Part shown: piece after piece, positions 26,157 through 34,770 of the stretch
Layout of the letters: every line of letters begins with the position of its first letter
Position numbering within the stretch: position 1 is the first letter of the stretch
Notes under the pieces: generated by a model
Databases searched by the model: none
What the model was told of the DNA's origin: nothing
What the model saw: the letters and a program-made list of their open reading frames with translations, nothing else
Assembly (NCBI GenBank): GCA_022793795.1
Contig: JAAWDM010000055.1
Location: 1-64,000 of the forward strand
Direction of reading: 5' to 3'
DNA: 64,000 nucleotides
Source: Bacillota bacterium
Lineage (GTDB): Bacteria; Bacillota; Clostridia; Peptostreptococcales; Anaerovoracaceae
Program-made: the position numbers and the translations under genes

Positions 26157-26543
26157 ATGTTTCAGCTTGATATTAAGAGCCGAAAGTCTATCTATGAACA
26201 GGTAATCGACAATCTAAAGGCACAGATCATGGACGGCAGTTTAAATACAGGGGAAAAACTGCCCTCCGTCAGAGAACTGAGCAAGTCCATCACCGTCAAT
26301 CCTAACACAGTACAAAAATCCTATCGGGAACTGGAGCGACAAGGCTACATCTACACAATCACCGGCGTAGGCACCTTCGTGGCGGATAAAAACGAAATAC
26401 AGACAGACCCTCTGGCTCTTGCAAAAGCAAAAAATAATCTGGAGGAAGCCTTTCTCCAGTTGCTTTATTTAGGGCTGGCCTATGAAGAGGCCAAAGCCAT
26501 AGCCTTAAATGTCATTGACGAAAGGAGACCTATCCATGATTAA
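26157..26543 (+). CDS. GntR family regulator, YtrA subfamily
   Basis: A 128-aa regulator with an N-terminal winged helix (SIYEQVIDNLKAQIMDGSL, KLPSVRELSK, NPNTVQKSYRELERQGYIYT) and the short ~50-residue C-terminal helix pair typical of YtrA. It heads an operon with an ABC ATPase and permease, the standard YtrA context for cell-envelope stress or bacitracin-type response. AAGGAAA precedes the ATG. Confidence 0.92.
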   Translation: MFQLDIKSRKSIYEQVIDNLKAQIMDGSLNTGEKLPSVRELSKSITVNPNTVQKSYRELERQGYIYTITGVGTFVADKNEIQTDPLALAKAKNNLEEAFLQLLYLGLAYEEAKAIALNVIDERRPIHD

Positions 26544-27252
26544 AATCGAAAACTTAACCAAACGGTTTGGTTCTCACACTGCACTGAACAATTTCAGTTT
26601 GACCGTGCCAAAGGGCGCTATCTACGGCCTGATGGGCCTTAACGGCGCTGGCAAGACCACCATCATCAAACATTTAGCCGGCCTGCTGTATCAGGATGAA
26701 GGCACCATTACCATCGACAATCAAGAAATCATCAATAACGAACCCCTTAAAGAACGGGTTGCCATCATACCGGACGACTTATACTTTTTTAGAGGATATG
26801 GTCTGACCCAGATGGGTACGTTTTATAAAAAAATCTATCCTCGGTGGAATCAGCCGCGATTTGAAGCCATGATCTCCGACTTTGGATTAGACGCCAAAGC
26901 CAACATCGGCAAATTTTCCAAGGGGATGAAAAAACAGGCCGCCTTTTGTCTGGCTCTGTCCTCTACCCCAGACTATCTGATTTTAGACGAACCGGTAGAT
27001 GGCCTCGATCCTATCGTTCGCAGAAAACTCTGGCACTATGTGATGGACGATGTGGCTGACCGTGAAATGACCGTCCTAATTTCCTCCCATAACGCCAAGG
27101 AAATGGAAGATGTCTGCAACTATATCGGCATCATTGCGGGAGGTCGTATGGTATTTGAAGGAGATCTGCTGGAAATGTCCACAGACGCCCCTGCATCCAT
27201 TGAGGAGATTTTCATTGAAAAGTTAAGCCAAGGAGGTGATTATCGTGCGTAA
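26536..27252 (+). CDS. ABC transporter ATP-binding protein
   Basis: A 238-aa ATPase with Walker A GLNGAGKTT, signature FSKGMKKQ, Walker B YLILDEPVDGLD and H-loop SSHN. ATG 26536 has AAAGGAG upstream and overlaps the GntR stop by 8 nt, which argues for coupled translation. It pairs with the permease that follows. Confidence 0.93.
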   Translation: MIKIENLTKRFGSHTALNNFSLTVPKGAIYGLMGLNGAGKTTIIKHLAGLLYQDEGTITIDNQEIINNEPLKERVAIIPDDLYFFRGYGLTQMGTFYKKIYPRWNQPRFEAMISDFGLDAKANIGKFSKGMKKQAAFCLALSSTPDYLILDEPVDGLDPIVRRKLWHYVMDDVADREMTVLISSHNAKEMEDVCNYIGIIAGGRMVFEGDLLEMSTDAPASIEEIFIEKLSQGGDYRA

Positions 27253-29158
27253 TCAAAGACCCATCTTTACCCTCTCTATGCCGCTGATTGTAGAGAATCT
27301 GAAAATGTACTGGTATCTGCCGGTGCTTTCTTTCCTGATCTATTTCAGCACAGGTATTTTTCCCATTCTGACTAGGCAGGCAGAAAAAAGAGTAGGATAC
27401 TATGAGACAGCAGAAGGTCTGGTACCTGTCCGCACCTATCTGCAGGACTGTCTCCAAAACTGGAACTTTGCCTTCTTCATGCTGATGTTGCTGGCGCCCC
27501 TTGTGGCTGCAGTCCTCATGATGGGCTTTCTCCATAAACCTGCCAAGGCCATGACTCTCCACAGTCAACCTTTTTCACGGAACAAAATATTTTGTTCCCA
27601 CATTCTCACTGGCTGGCTCATGTGCATCTTGCCCGTGATTGTTATGACAGGATGTTACCTGCCTTTTTCCGGCAAAATATTTTTAGACGAGGATGGTAGC
27701 TATCTAGCGGAGTCCACTGGCGACGGCATGATGATGATTTTTAGGTGGTGCTTTACCTCCTTGGCTATCGTCACCTTCCTCTACGGCATGTATGTGCTGG
27801 CCGGCAGTCTGGTGGGAACCAGCGTCATGCAAGTATTGCTCTCCGGCGTGTTCTTTATCATCGCGCCCCTGCTGGTACTCATCACCATATCCTACTGCGA
27901 AAGTTTCCTTTCTGGGTTCAGCCAGACGCCAGAAGGTTTTATGAATTTCATGGATAATGCCAATCCGCTACTGCATATTGCATTTAACCCTCGGGATACC
28001 ATAAGCATGGGCTTGCTATTGGGTTATCTGGCATCAGGTATTGTCATGATTGTCTTGGCCGGTATTGCCTATGAAAAAGCCAAACTGGAACGAGTGGGCG
28101 ATTCCATGATGTACCGTATCTTTGAAGAAATCATCACCTGGTTGGTAGTATTCGTGGGCATGTCCATGTTCGGCTTCCTGTTTTTACGCAATGGCCAAGG
28201 AAAACTTATGATGCTCATAGGCATGGCTGTTGGTACAATTTTGACCTTTATTATCGTCAAAATCATTCTGGCCCGCTCCATCAAAATTTTTACCAAAGCA
28301 AACGTACGCTCCTTCTTGCTTTTCGTGGTCATCGCTGCCTTGTTCAGCGCTGTCACCGTCTTCGACGCCCTGGGCTATACGGACCGTCTGCCAAAAAAAT
28401 CCGACGTTCTTTCCGTATCCAGGCAGGGCATGGAAATCGGCCGAAACGAAGGTTTTCAATATTACAGTCTTTCCGATACTCATGATGAACTGACCAGCGA
28501 AGAAACCATCGAGCGAGTTCTTGCCCTCCATCAATATATCGTTGAAAACCAGTTATACCTGGATAACGAAGGCGGCGGCGTGGCAATTTATGATTACGCG
28601 GAAGGCGGTATGGCGGTATTGGGCAATCTGTATATCCAGTTTGAATATACCATGGCCGACGGTTCCACCATGGAAAGGTACTTTACCATTGCTCCAGATG
28701 AAAAGGCCATGGAACTTCTGTACTCCATTCTCAACAGTGAGGAATACAGAGAAAAGGGCGCTCTATCCACCAACATCGATCTAACCGACGTATCTTATAT
28801 TACTCTTTATATCAATGATACAGAGTTTGAATACTATGAAGATGAAAAGACCGGTATAGCGGATACCCAATCCTCTCAGATCACCCTCAGCGTGGATGAT
28901 CCGGAAAAAATGAAAGAGTTACTTGCAGCCCTGGAAAAAGACTATTATAATAGAAATTACGGAACGGTCAACGAGACAACGCCTTTCAACGGTCTGGAGG
29001 TCAACGGTGAACTCAATTTGAGAGACAATGACAACACATATGATTCAACCTTTGTCTCCTTCCACATCTATCCAACAGATAAAGAGTCCGTCCCGATTCT
29101 AAAACAGATATGCATTGAAAAGGGATATGAAGACTATGCAAAACGGCTCGAAAAATAA
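27245..29158 (+). CDS. ABC-2-type permease with large extracellular domain
   Basis: A 637-aa membrane protein. About ten hydrophobic segments occupy residues 20-385. A hydrophilic ~240-residue C-terminal domain follows the last helix (after ALGYTDRLP) and is probably outside the cell. A C-terminal domain of this kind occurs in permeases beside YtrA-type regulators (DUF6449-like, low certainty). The GTG at 27245 follows GGAGG by 8 nt; it overlaps the ATPase stop by 8 nt. Confidence 0.85.
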   Translation: MRNQRPIFTLSMPLIVENLKMYWYLPVLSFLIYFSTGIFPILTRQAEKRVGYYETAEGLVPVRTYLQDCLQNWNFAFFMLMLLAPLVAAVLMMGFLHKPAKAMTLHSQPFSRNKIFCSHILTGWLMCILPVIVMTGCYLPFSGKIFLDEDGSYLAESTGDGMMMIFRWCFTSLAIVTFLYGMYVLAGSLVGTSVMQVLLSGVFFIIAPLLVLITISYCESFLSGFSQTPEGFMNFMDNANPLLHIAFNPRDTISMGLLLGYLASGIVMIVLAGIAYEKAKLERVGDSMMYRIFEEIITWLVVFVGMSMFGFLFLRNGQGKLMMLIGMAVGTILTFIIVKIILARSIKIFTKANVRSFLLFVVIAALFSAVTVFDALGYTDRLPKKSDVLSVSRQGMEIGRNEGFQYYSLSDTHDELTSEETIERVLALHQYIVENQLYLDNEGGGVAIYDYAEGGMAVLGNLYIQFEYTMADGSTMERYFTIAPDEKAMELLYSILNSEEYREKGALSTNIDLTDVSYITLYINDTEFEYYEDEKTGIADTQSSQITLSVDDPEKMKELLAALEKDYYNRNYGTVNETTPFNGLEVNGELNLRDNDNTYDSTFVSFHIYPTDKESVPILKQICIEKGYEDYAKRLEK

Positions 29159-30497
29159 AACAGTAGATCTCATCATCATCGGCGGCGGCGCGGCCGGCCT
29201 CTACCTGGCCGGCCGGGCGGGTCGGGCGCTGACCGCGCCCAGACCCGACGCGCTGGCGCAGGCGCCGCCTTCGATTCTGCTTTTAGAGAAAACTGAAAAA
29301 CTTGGCACAAAACTTCTTATGTCCGGTAGCGGTCAGTGCAACCTGACCCACACCGGAGACATCAAGGAGTTTTTGTTACGCTACGGAAAAAATGGAAAGC
29401 GCATAAGAACCTGCCTCTATCATCATAATAACAAAGCAGTCTGCGAATTTTTTGAATCCCTAGGCGTCAAACTATGGGAGCGGGAGGACGGAAAAATATT
29501 TCCCGCCTCTATGGATGCTAAAGAAGTTCGGGCAGCCCTTCTAAGGGCTGCCCAGGCTGGCGGCGTTGCAATTAGGACGGACAGCCATGTGACATCTATC
29601 AGACCGCTGCAGTCTTCCAATGAGGCAACGACAGAAACCGCAGGGCCGCGTTTTGCCTTGGAGACGGCTGATGGCGCCAGATTCTACAGCCGCTATCTGG
29701 TGGCGGCTACCGGCGGCTGTTCCTACCCTGCTACTGGCTCTGACGGGAATATGTTTGCAGTTTTAAAAAAGGATTTAGGAATTTCTATTATAGACCCTGC
29801 GCCAGCCCTGACGCCGGTATACATACAGAATTACCCTTTTGGACAGCTTTCTGGCGTTAGCCTAAAAAATGTGGAAATAAAAATTTTCCCGGGAAATACC
29901 AAATCCGGCAAAAAAATGGACAACCATGAAAGTTATGAAAAGCCTGTCCACACGGCCGTGGGAGACCTTTTACTGACTCACCATAACCTGTCTGGTCCGG
30001 TGATTCTGAACCATTCCAGATATATGAAAATCGGAACAAGGGTTGAAATAAATTTCCTTTTCCCCTATACTATATCTAGTTACATTGGACAAATGAAAAA
30101 AGGATTTCATGGGAATACTAAAACCATCGAAAACTGGATGGCAGATCAATTTGACCTGCCCAAACGATTTTGTCAGGTCTTATGCAAAACAACAGCCTAT
30201 GACGGCCGTAAGGTTTCCACACTCTCAGGGGAAGATATGAAAAACCTGGGCCACATTTTTTGTGCATATCCCTGTGACATCGAAAAGCTGGGCAGTTTTC
30301 GACAGGCCATGGTAACAGCGGGAGGCGTATCCCTAGAGGAAATCAACCTTTCCACCATGGAATGTAAAACCCATCCTGGCCTTTATGTGATTGGCGAGGC
30401 GCTGGACATTGATGGAGATACGGGAGGCTATAACCTCCAATTTGCATTTTCGTCAGCAACAGCGGCTCTTACTCACATTATGTCCCCTTTCATATAA
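29136..30497 (+). CDS. NAD(P)/FAD-dependent oxidoreductase, HI0933 family
   Basis: A 453-aa flavoprotein. The dinucleotide motif DLIIIGGGAAGLYLAG starts near residue 11, followed by LLLEKTEKLGTKLLMSGSGQCNLTH and a C-terminal GEALDIDGDTGGYNLQFAFSSG-like segment. Function in bacteria is unknown. Between GAAGL and LLLEK there are ~25 residues instead of ~14; the extra part is GC-rich and palindromic at DNA level. The gene starts inside the end of the permease gene (23-nt overlap); ATG 29136 is my choice, with ATG 29127 possible. Confidence 0.88.
   Translation: MQNGSKNKTVDLIIIGGGAAGLYLAGRAGRALTAPRPDALAQAPPSILLLEKTEKLGTKLLMSGSGQCNLTHTGDIKEFLLRYGKNGKRIRTCLYHHNNKAVCEFFESLGVKLWEREDGKIFPASMDAKEVRAALLRAAQAGGVAIRTDSHVTSIRPLQSSNEATTETAGPRFALETADGARFYSRYLVAATGGCSYPATGSDGNMFAVLKKDLGISIIDPAPALTPVYIQNYPFGQLSGVSLKNVEIKIFPGNTKSGKKMDNHESYEKPVHTAVGDLLLTHHNLSGPVILNHSRYMKIGTRVEINFLFPYTISSYIGQMKKGFHGNTKTIENWMADQFDLPKRFCQVLCKTTAYDGRKVSTLSGEDMKNLGHIFCAYPCDIEKLGSFRQAMVTAGGVSLEEINLSTMECKTHPGLYVIGEALDIDGDTGGYNLQFAFSSATAALTHIMSPFI
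29191..29270. repeat. GC-rich palindromic insertion inside the HI0933 coding region
   Basis: This 80-bp stretch is far richer in G and C than its surroundings. It contains GGCCGGCC repeated around a 7-nt gap (29192-29214) and further inverted pieces (GTCGGG / CCCGAC, GGGCGC / GCGCCC). It encodes an Ala/Arg/Pro-rich insert that keeps the frame. Confidence 0.6.
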
Positions 30498-30533
30498 ATG
30501 TAACATCAGGAAAAAACGAAAGAGGTATTCTGA

Positions 30534-33164
30534 ATGAGAAAACGATTCCAAAAATGTATTTCTATGGCTCTGATTGTAGCCTTCCTGGTATGTGTGTTGC
30601 CTATGGACATGTCCTACGGCGCCTTATCGGAAGTCCACAAACCTGCAGAAGTCACCACCTTCAAATCGACCCAGAATTTTGACGAAGAATATCTGCGCGC
30701 TTATGTGACGGAGGCGGACGACCGAATTCTAAAGGTCATTTACCGTACTCCACTGGAAACTAGCATGTTTCGGCTCTCCTTATATCGTGTAGGCGCTAAT
30801 AAAGGAGATATCAATCTGAACATCTTTATTACCCCTCGTGTGCAATCCTCAGTCAATGGGGAAACTACCTATAATTTCACCTATTATTTGGACATGGATG
30901 CTTACGATATTCCAGACGGCTATTACAATATCTATATCCGTCGCTGTGCGACTCCACTGGATGCGGCGAATCTGAAATATACCAACAGTGGCGTACTCAA
31001 CAAGAATATGGAAATCCGTGTGAAAAACGGTCATGTAAAAATCATGCGCTACATGGATGTCATCAACTATAACCGTGAAATTATGGCCATCGGCGCTCAA
31101 TATGATACCAGCCGTTACTTGGATAACACCTTGGAGGATATCCGTTTCGTACTGCGAAATCCTTCTACCAATGTGTATGCTTCCATGACCAGCGATAAGG
31201 TTTCCTATATGAAAACCATCTCTGATCGGGTGACTGCAGGGGCTTATACCAACTATGAAAAGCTTCGGGCCATCTATGAATATGCAGCCAAGAATTTTTA
31301 TTACGACAAAGTTGCATTTCAAACTCACTCCAACCAGTATGCTGACCCATATGATAATATCTATAATTTCGAAAACAGCCGTAGCAGCGCTAACAGTTAC
31401 TTTGGCAAGGTCTATACCACTTGTCAAGGTTACTCGGCCATTGTCATTGCACTGGCCCGCGCCCAGGGAATCCCTGCTCGTCTGGTCTACGGTCACCGTT
31501 TAGCGGTGCCTTCCAACGACTGGCTGACAGAAAAAAATATCGATGTCCGCGATCACTGGTGGGTAGAAGCCTATGTAGACGGCCGCTGGATTTTCATTGA
31601 CCCTACTGTAGGTACTACCAATGCTTACACCAGCACCACAAAAAAATGGACTTATACGGGTATCACCAACTACACCTACTTTGATCCAAGCGAAGAGCAG
31701 ATCGCTACCAGTCATGTATATATGAATATCTATCCTGACTATCGTTATGGAAAATATATTGATAACGACTATGAAATCTCTACTTTGGGAGCCTTCTTAA
31801 ATGGTTATTCTCAGGTAGATCCAGATAGTGACGATTATGCTTTTGGCTCGTCAGGCGGTCAGATTCAAAACGGAAAGATGCTCAACTCTGCATATAACTT
31901 CCAGGATAAGGAAACCTGGGGCGACGGCACTAAATCTCACTTTATGACTGATGGCCGCGGCAATGTGAGTCAGATTCAGTGGAGCAATTACGGTTTCACC
32001 GGCGAATTGAGTCTGCCAGCCTTCCGATATATGACCCTTCTGTCCTCTCATGGAAATAACTATACCAAGGTAGACCTGTCCGGCTGCACTAAACTGGGAA
32101 AGGTTTTCCTCTATGGTAATGAGATTCAGACCCTGGATTTATCAAACTGCAAATCTCTGTGGTACGTAAGGGCTCAAAATAATCCAATGAAATATGTGGA
32201 CATCTATGTAAACGGTTCCAATCGAAGTTTTGAAGCCGGCGCCAACGGCACCTTCTACTTTACCTTGGACACCAGATACACCAAGTCGGCTCTGTCCTTA
32301 TATGCCAAGCCGGATATCGGTTATAAGTTAAAGGGCATCTACAGCGATACCACCGGAAATCTGCTGTCCACCAAGTCCACATGGCATTTTACACCAGCGG
32401 CCAGCGGCTATGAACTTCGCTTCACCCTAGATCCTAACAGCTATAAGTACACTTTGTATCCTGGCGATGGACAAAGTTCTCGAATTCCATATATCCAAGC
32501 CGCGGCAAAACGTTTAGCTGCCCTGGGCTACTACAATCCTTCCACTTCGGTAATCGATTCCGGTTCTTCTGGCATCTCTTCCGTTTCAGGCAAGGCTGGC
32601 ACAGAAACCACCTATAACGATGCCATGGTGGAAGCTGTAAAGAAGTTCCAGGTAGTCAACGATTTATCCAATACGGGTAATCTGGCTAAGCAGACCTGGG
32701 CTACCCTGTTCAGTCAGGATGCGCTACCAATGGTCAGCGAGACCGACTATCCACAGGTATTGGAAAACTACAAGGCCCGCAAAGCTGCCGAAGCTGAAGC
32801 AAAAAATGTAATGGGAGCAGTATCCATTTCCGCCAACACTTCCGTTGGTAAAGGCTATATCAAGTTGAAGTGGCAGGCAGCTCTGCTACCGACCGGCGAC
32901 CCATCCACTGACATGGCTATCAGCATTGCCTTGCCACAAGACGCTAGTCTTGACGACTACTTCGATGGTTACGAGGTCTGGAAGTCCATCTATAAGACCA
33001 CAGGATTTGAAAAGGTCTTTGATACGACCAAGAACAGTTATAAGAACACTTCTGGCCTGAAAAAAGGCGTTCGCTACTACTACAAAGTACGGGCCTACAA
33101 ACAGGTCGGCTCTAAAAAAATCTACTCCGACTGGTCCAACATTACCTATCGGACAGCAAAATAA
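30534..33164 (+). CDS. secreted transglutaminase-like, LRR and peptidoglycan-binding multidomain protein
   Basis: An 876-aa exported protein. A signal peptide ends near residue 30 (VLPMDMSYG). The transglutaminase-like core is near residues 250-370, with Cys in TTCQGYSAIV, His in RDHWWVEAYV and Asp in FIDPTVGT. Short internalin-like leucine-rich repeats follow (LSGCTKLGKVFLYGNEIQTL). A peptidoglycan-binding-like domain is near 650-740 (AAAKRLAALGYY, AVKKFQ) and a fibronectin III-like domain closes the protein (LKWQ to YYYKVRAYK). It is likely a cell-wall-associated protease or crosslinker. No LPxTG anchor is seen. Confidence 0.85.
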   Translation: MRKRFQKCISMALIVAFLVCVLPMDMSYGALSEVHKPAEVTTFKSTQNFDEEYLRAYVTEADDRILKVIYRTPLETSMFRLSLYRVGANKGDINLNIFITPRVQSSVNGETTYNFTYYLDMDAYDIPDGYYNIYIRRCATPLDAANLKYTNSGVLNKNMEIRVKNGHVKIMRYMDVINYNREIMAIGAQYDTSRYLDNTLEDIRFVLRNPSTNVYASMTSDKVSYMKTISDRVTAGAYTNYEKLRAIYEYAAKNFYYDKVAFQTHSNQYADPYDNIYNFENSRSSANSYFGKVYTTCQGYSAIVIALARAQGIPARLVYGHRLAVPSNDWLTEKNIDVRDHWWVEAYVDGRWIFIDPTVGTTNAYTSTTKKWTYTGITNYTYFDPSEEQIATSHVYMNIYPDYRYGKYIDNDYEISTLGAFLNGYSQVDPDSDDYAFGSSGGQIQNGKMLNSAYNFQDKETWGDGTKSHFMTDGRGNVSQIQWSNYGFTGELSLPAFRYMTLLSSHGNNYTKVDLSGCTKLGKVFLYGNEIQTLDLSNCKSLWYVRAQNNPMKYVDIYVNGSNRSFEAGANGTFYFTLDTRYTKSALSLYAKPDIGYKLKGIYSDTTGNLLSTKSTWHFTPAASGYELRFTLDPNSYKYTLYPGDGQSSRIPYIQAAAKRLAALGYYNPSTSVIDSGSSGISSVSGKAGTETTYNDAMVEAVKKFQVVNDLSNTGNLAKQTWATLFSQDALPMVSETDYPQVLENYKARKAAEAEAKNVMGAVSISANTSVGKGYIKLKWQAALLPTGDPSTDMAISIALPQDASLDDYFDGYEVWKSIYKTTGFEKVFDTTKNSYKNTSGLKKGVRYYYKVRAYKQVGSKKIYSDWSNITYRTAK

Positions 33165-33251
33165 GCCAAGGCGTGCATTTTTCATGTATTTTCATTGGAA
33201 AATACACTCTTGGTATCACTTTCTTCATAAACCAGTTCTAATGAAATGGCC

Positions 33252-33645
33252 AATGTTGTAGCAGAACTTCATTTACCAATAAAAATACACGGTATTTCTA
33301 AAATTACCGTGTATTTTACTTTATGAAATTCATTTCTCTACAACATCTATCGCTCATAACCAATGAACACTACTCCTGCCAATAACAAACAGCTTAAAAT
33401 CGCTGATTATTTCTACTCCGCTGGTCCCAAGCTATCCACTTCCATCCAACAAATGGGAATGTTGTACAATTTTTAAATTCACCCCATTTGTGACAACATT
33501 TCTGCTTGATTTTGTTGTCACATTCGGCCGTAATCTGAAAAATGTACAACATCTCTTTCATCTGGCCACCAATTTACTGTAATCTGCAAAGGGTGTGAGA
33601 CAAAAATGTTGTACGAAAAGACAGAAACAAAAATTGTACAACATT
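33252..33645. repeat. array 1: eight alternating inverted copies of a TGTTGTACA-type word
   Basis: Non-coding. Plus-oriented copies begin at 33252, 33458, 33510 and 33602; minus-oriented copies begin at 33338, 33487, 33538 and 33632. The core is AATGTTGTACAA (one variant TGTTGTCACA). Orientation alternates strictly. The tight divergent pair TGTGACAACA (33489-33498) and TGTTGTCACA (33513-33522) has perfect 10-bp arms and a 14-nt spacer. The copies fall in groups of 2, 4 and 2. Confidence 0.8.
33282..33317 (+). terminator. terminator downstream of the secreted transglutaminase-like gene
   Basis: A 13-bp stem (AAAATACACGGTA / TACCGTGTATTTT) with a 10-nt loop, about 120 bp after the stop codon. 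It lies inside the outermost pair of array 1. Confidence 0.75.
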
Positions 33646-33652
33646 CAAGCTT

Positions 33653-33826
33653 CTAATCTCTTGTTTCCCCATCCTCATGTCCTGCAGGTTGTATGCGCTC
33701 CAAATTGTCCAGCTTTTCCTCAAGCCTTTCTACTTTATTGAGGAGTATGCGGTTCTGCTCCTCCAGCATTTTCAACGTTGGAGACGGGTGCAATGCACGC
33801 TGCCCCTCATTGTCCGCTGTTGGCAT
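33653..33826 (-). CDS. small coiled-coil protein
   Basis: A 57-aa open frame starting MPTADNEGQRAL. Its middle is a clear heptad coiled coil (LKMLEEQNRILLNKVERLEEKL). The ATG is 3 nt after the stop of the 174-aa gene, so translation is probably coupled. No family is recognised. It ends just before the last copy of array 1. Confidence 0.55.
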   Translation of the reverse strand: MPTADNEGQRALHPSPTLKMLEEQNRILLNKVERLEEKLDNLERIQPAGHEDGETRD

Positions 33827-33829
33827 ATT

Positions 33830-34354
33830 CTATTTTTCTACCGCTACTTTCCCTCCAGGTATATAGTTGACCTGCTCTTTTTTCACATCTCCCAGACCGT
33901 CGTCATAGATCAGCCAAACTTCCTTTACCAGATTGGGGTCCTCTTTGATATATGCCACAAATTCCTTGCTTCCAAAGATGGTAGATACCTGATACTGACG
34001 CACCCGAACCTCTACCACGCCGGTAGACTCGTCAAAGGTATATGGCCCTTTACTGAAACGACCTCCATCCTCTGAAATCGTTCCGACTACAAATAGCTTC
34101 TCCTCGCCGCTATCCTCATCTTGGGTCACCACCGTTCTCACATCCTGCAGATGTTCAAGTTGTGCTGGCTCGTCGGCAGTAAGAAAAAACAGCGCCACAA
34201 CCACAAGCACCAATGGGATATAGGTGCTTAGAGATTTTCTCATCTTCTCTTTTCTCGTTTCAGGCTTCTTGCCCTTTCCCTGGTTTCTGCCATTCTCTTG
34301 GCCACCGCCTGCTCCCCAACTATCTGAAGCAGGTCTATCTGGCAATCTCTCCAT
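33830..34354 (-). CDS. single-pass membrane hypothetical protein
   Basis: A 174-aa protein with a ~38-residue polar, Gly/Lys/Arg-rich N-terminus, one membrane helix (~45-59, YIPLVLVVVALFFLTA) and a ~115-residue outside domain rich in charged residues. I recognise no family. AAGGATG precedes the ATG. It is followed by the small coiled-coil gene and lies between two inverted-word arrays. Confidence 0.65.
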   Translation of the reverse strand: MERLPDRPASDSWGAGGGQENGRNQGKGKKPETRKEKMRKSLSTYIPLVLVVVALFFLTADEPAQLEHLQDVRTVVTQDEDSGEEKLFVVGTISEDGGRFSKGPYTFDESTGVVEVRVRQYQVSTIFGSKEFVAYIKEDPNLVKEVWLIYDDGLGDVKKEQVNYIPGGKVAVEK

Positions 34355-34370
34355 CTATTCATCCTTTCAT

Positions 34371-34664
34371 TTTCGATATTTTTTGTATAGGTATCAAAAA
34401 TATCGAAGACACCACTCAAATTTCGATATTTTTTTAAAATTTCTCAAAAACATCGGAAATTTCCGCCTGAGGTTGGCTGAAATATGAGCATTTTCGACTC
34501 ATCAATCAACAGATTCAATTATTTTACAGTAATTTTATTCCTTTTTGGGCTATTGGGCCCAATTTTTTCCGGCAAATTTCGATGTTTTTTCTCTACAGTC
34601 ACAAAATATCGAAAATCTTTTTAAAACTTCGATATTTCACCCCATATAAAGTAAAATATCGAAG
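34371..34664. repeat. array 2: eight alternating inverted copies of TTCGATATTTTT
   Basis: Non-coding, A/T-rich. Plus-oriented copies begin at 34371, 34421, 34577 and 34627; minus-oriented copies begin at 34396, 34446, 34603 and 34652. The period is 24-26 bp inside two groups of four. Divergent pairs keep a 14-nt spacer: arms 34396-34407 / 34422-34433 (12 bp) and 34404-34413 / 34628-34637-type geometry in the second group (34604-34613 / 34628-34637, 10 bp). The first copy lies next to the ribosome site of the 174-aa gene. Confidence 0.8.
34545..34568 (+). terminator. TTGGGC/GCCCAA hairpin with T run at the centre of array 2
   Basis: A 6-bp stem (TTGGGC / GCCCAA) with a 6-nt loop followed by TTTTTT on the plus strand. 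It sits midway between the two groups of array 2. No plus-strand gene directly feeds it, so it may terminate a transcript starting inside the array. Confidence 0.4.
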
Positions 34665-34770
34665 TTCTTCACAAGACTATCACATTGTACCCTGCCACGC
34701 CGTGTCCCTGCAGTCTGATTGCGTCCCAGCGCCCTGGCTCCTCGGTTCTCAGGCTCCGATGGCCTGTCTC

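Noticed and set aside
33252..33645. Insertion-sequence remnant
   Set aside because: No transposase fragment or target duplication is visible, and the inverted copies are too many and too short for IS ends.
34371..34664. CRISPR array
   Set aside because: Repeats are only 10-13 bp, alternate in orientation and have no unique ~30-nt spacers; no cas genes are present.
34371..34664. Spo0A boxes
   Set aside because: The word is TTCGATA, not TTCGACA (0A box TGTCGAA), and the regular alternation is not typical of 0A sites.
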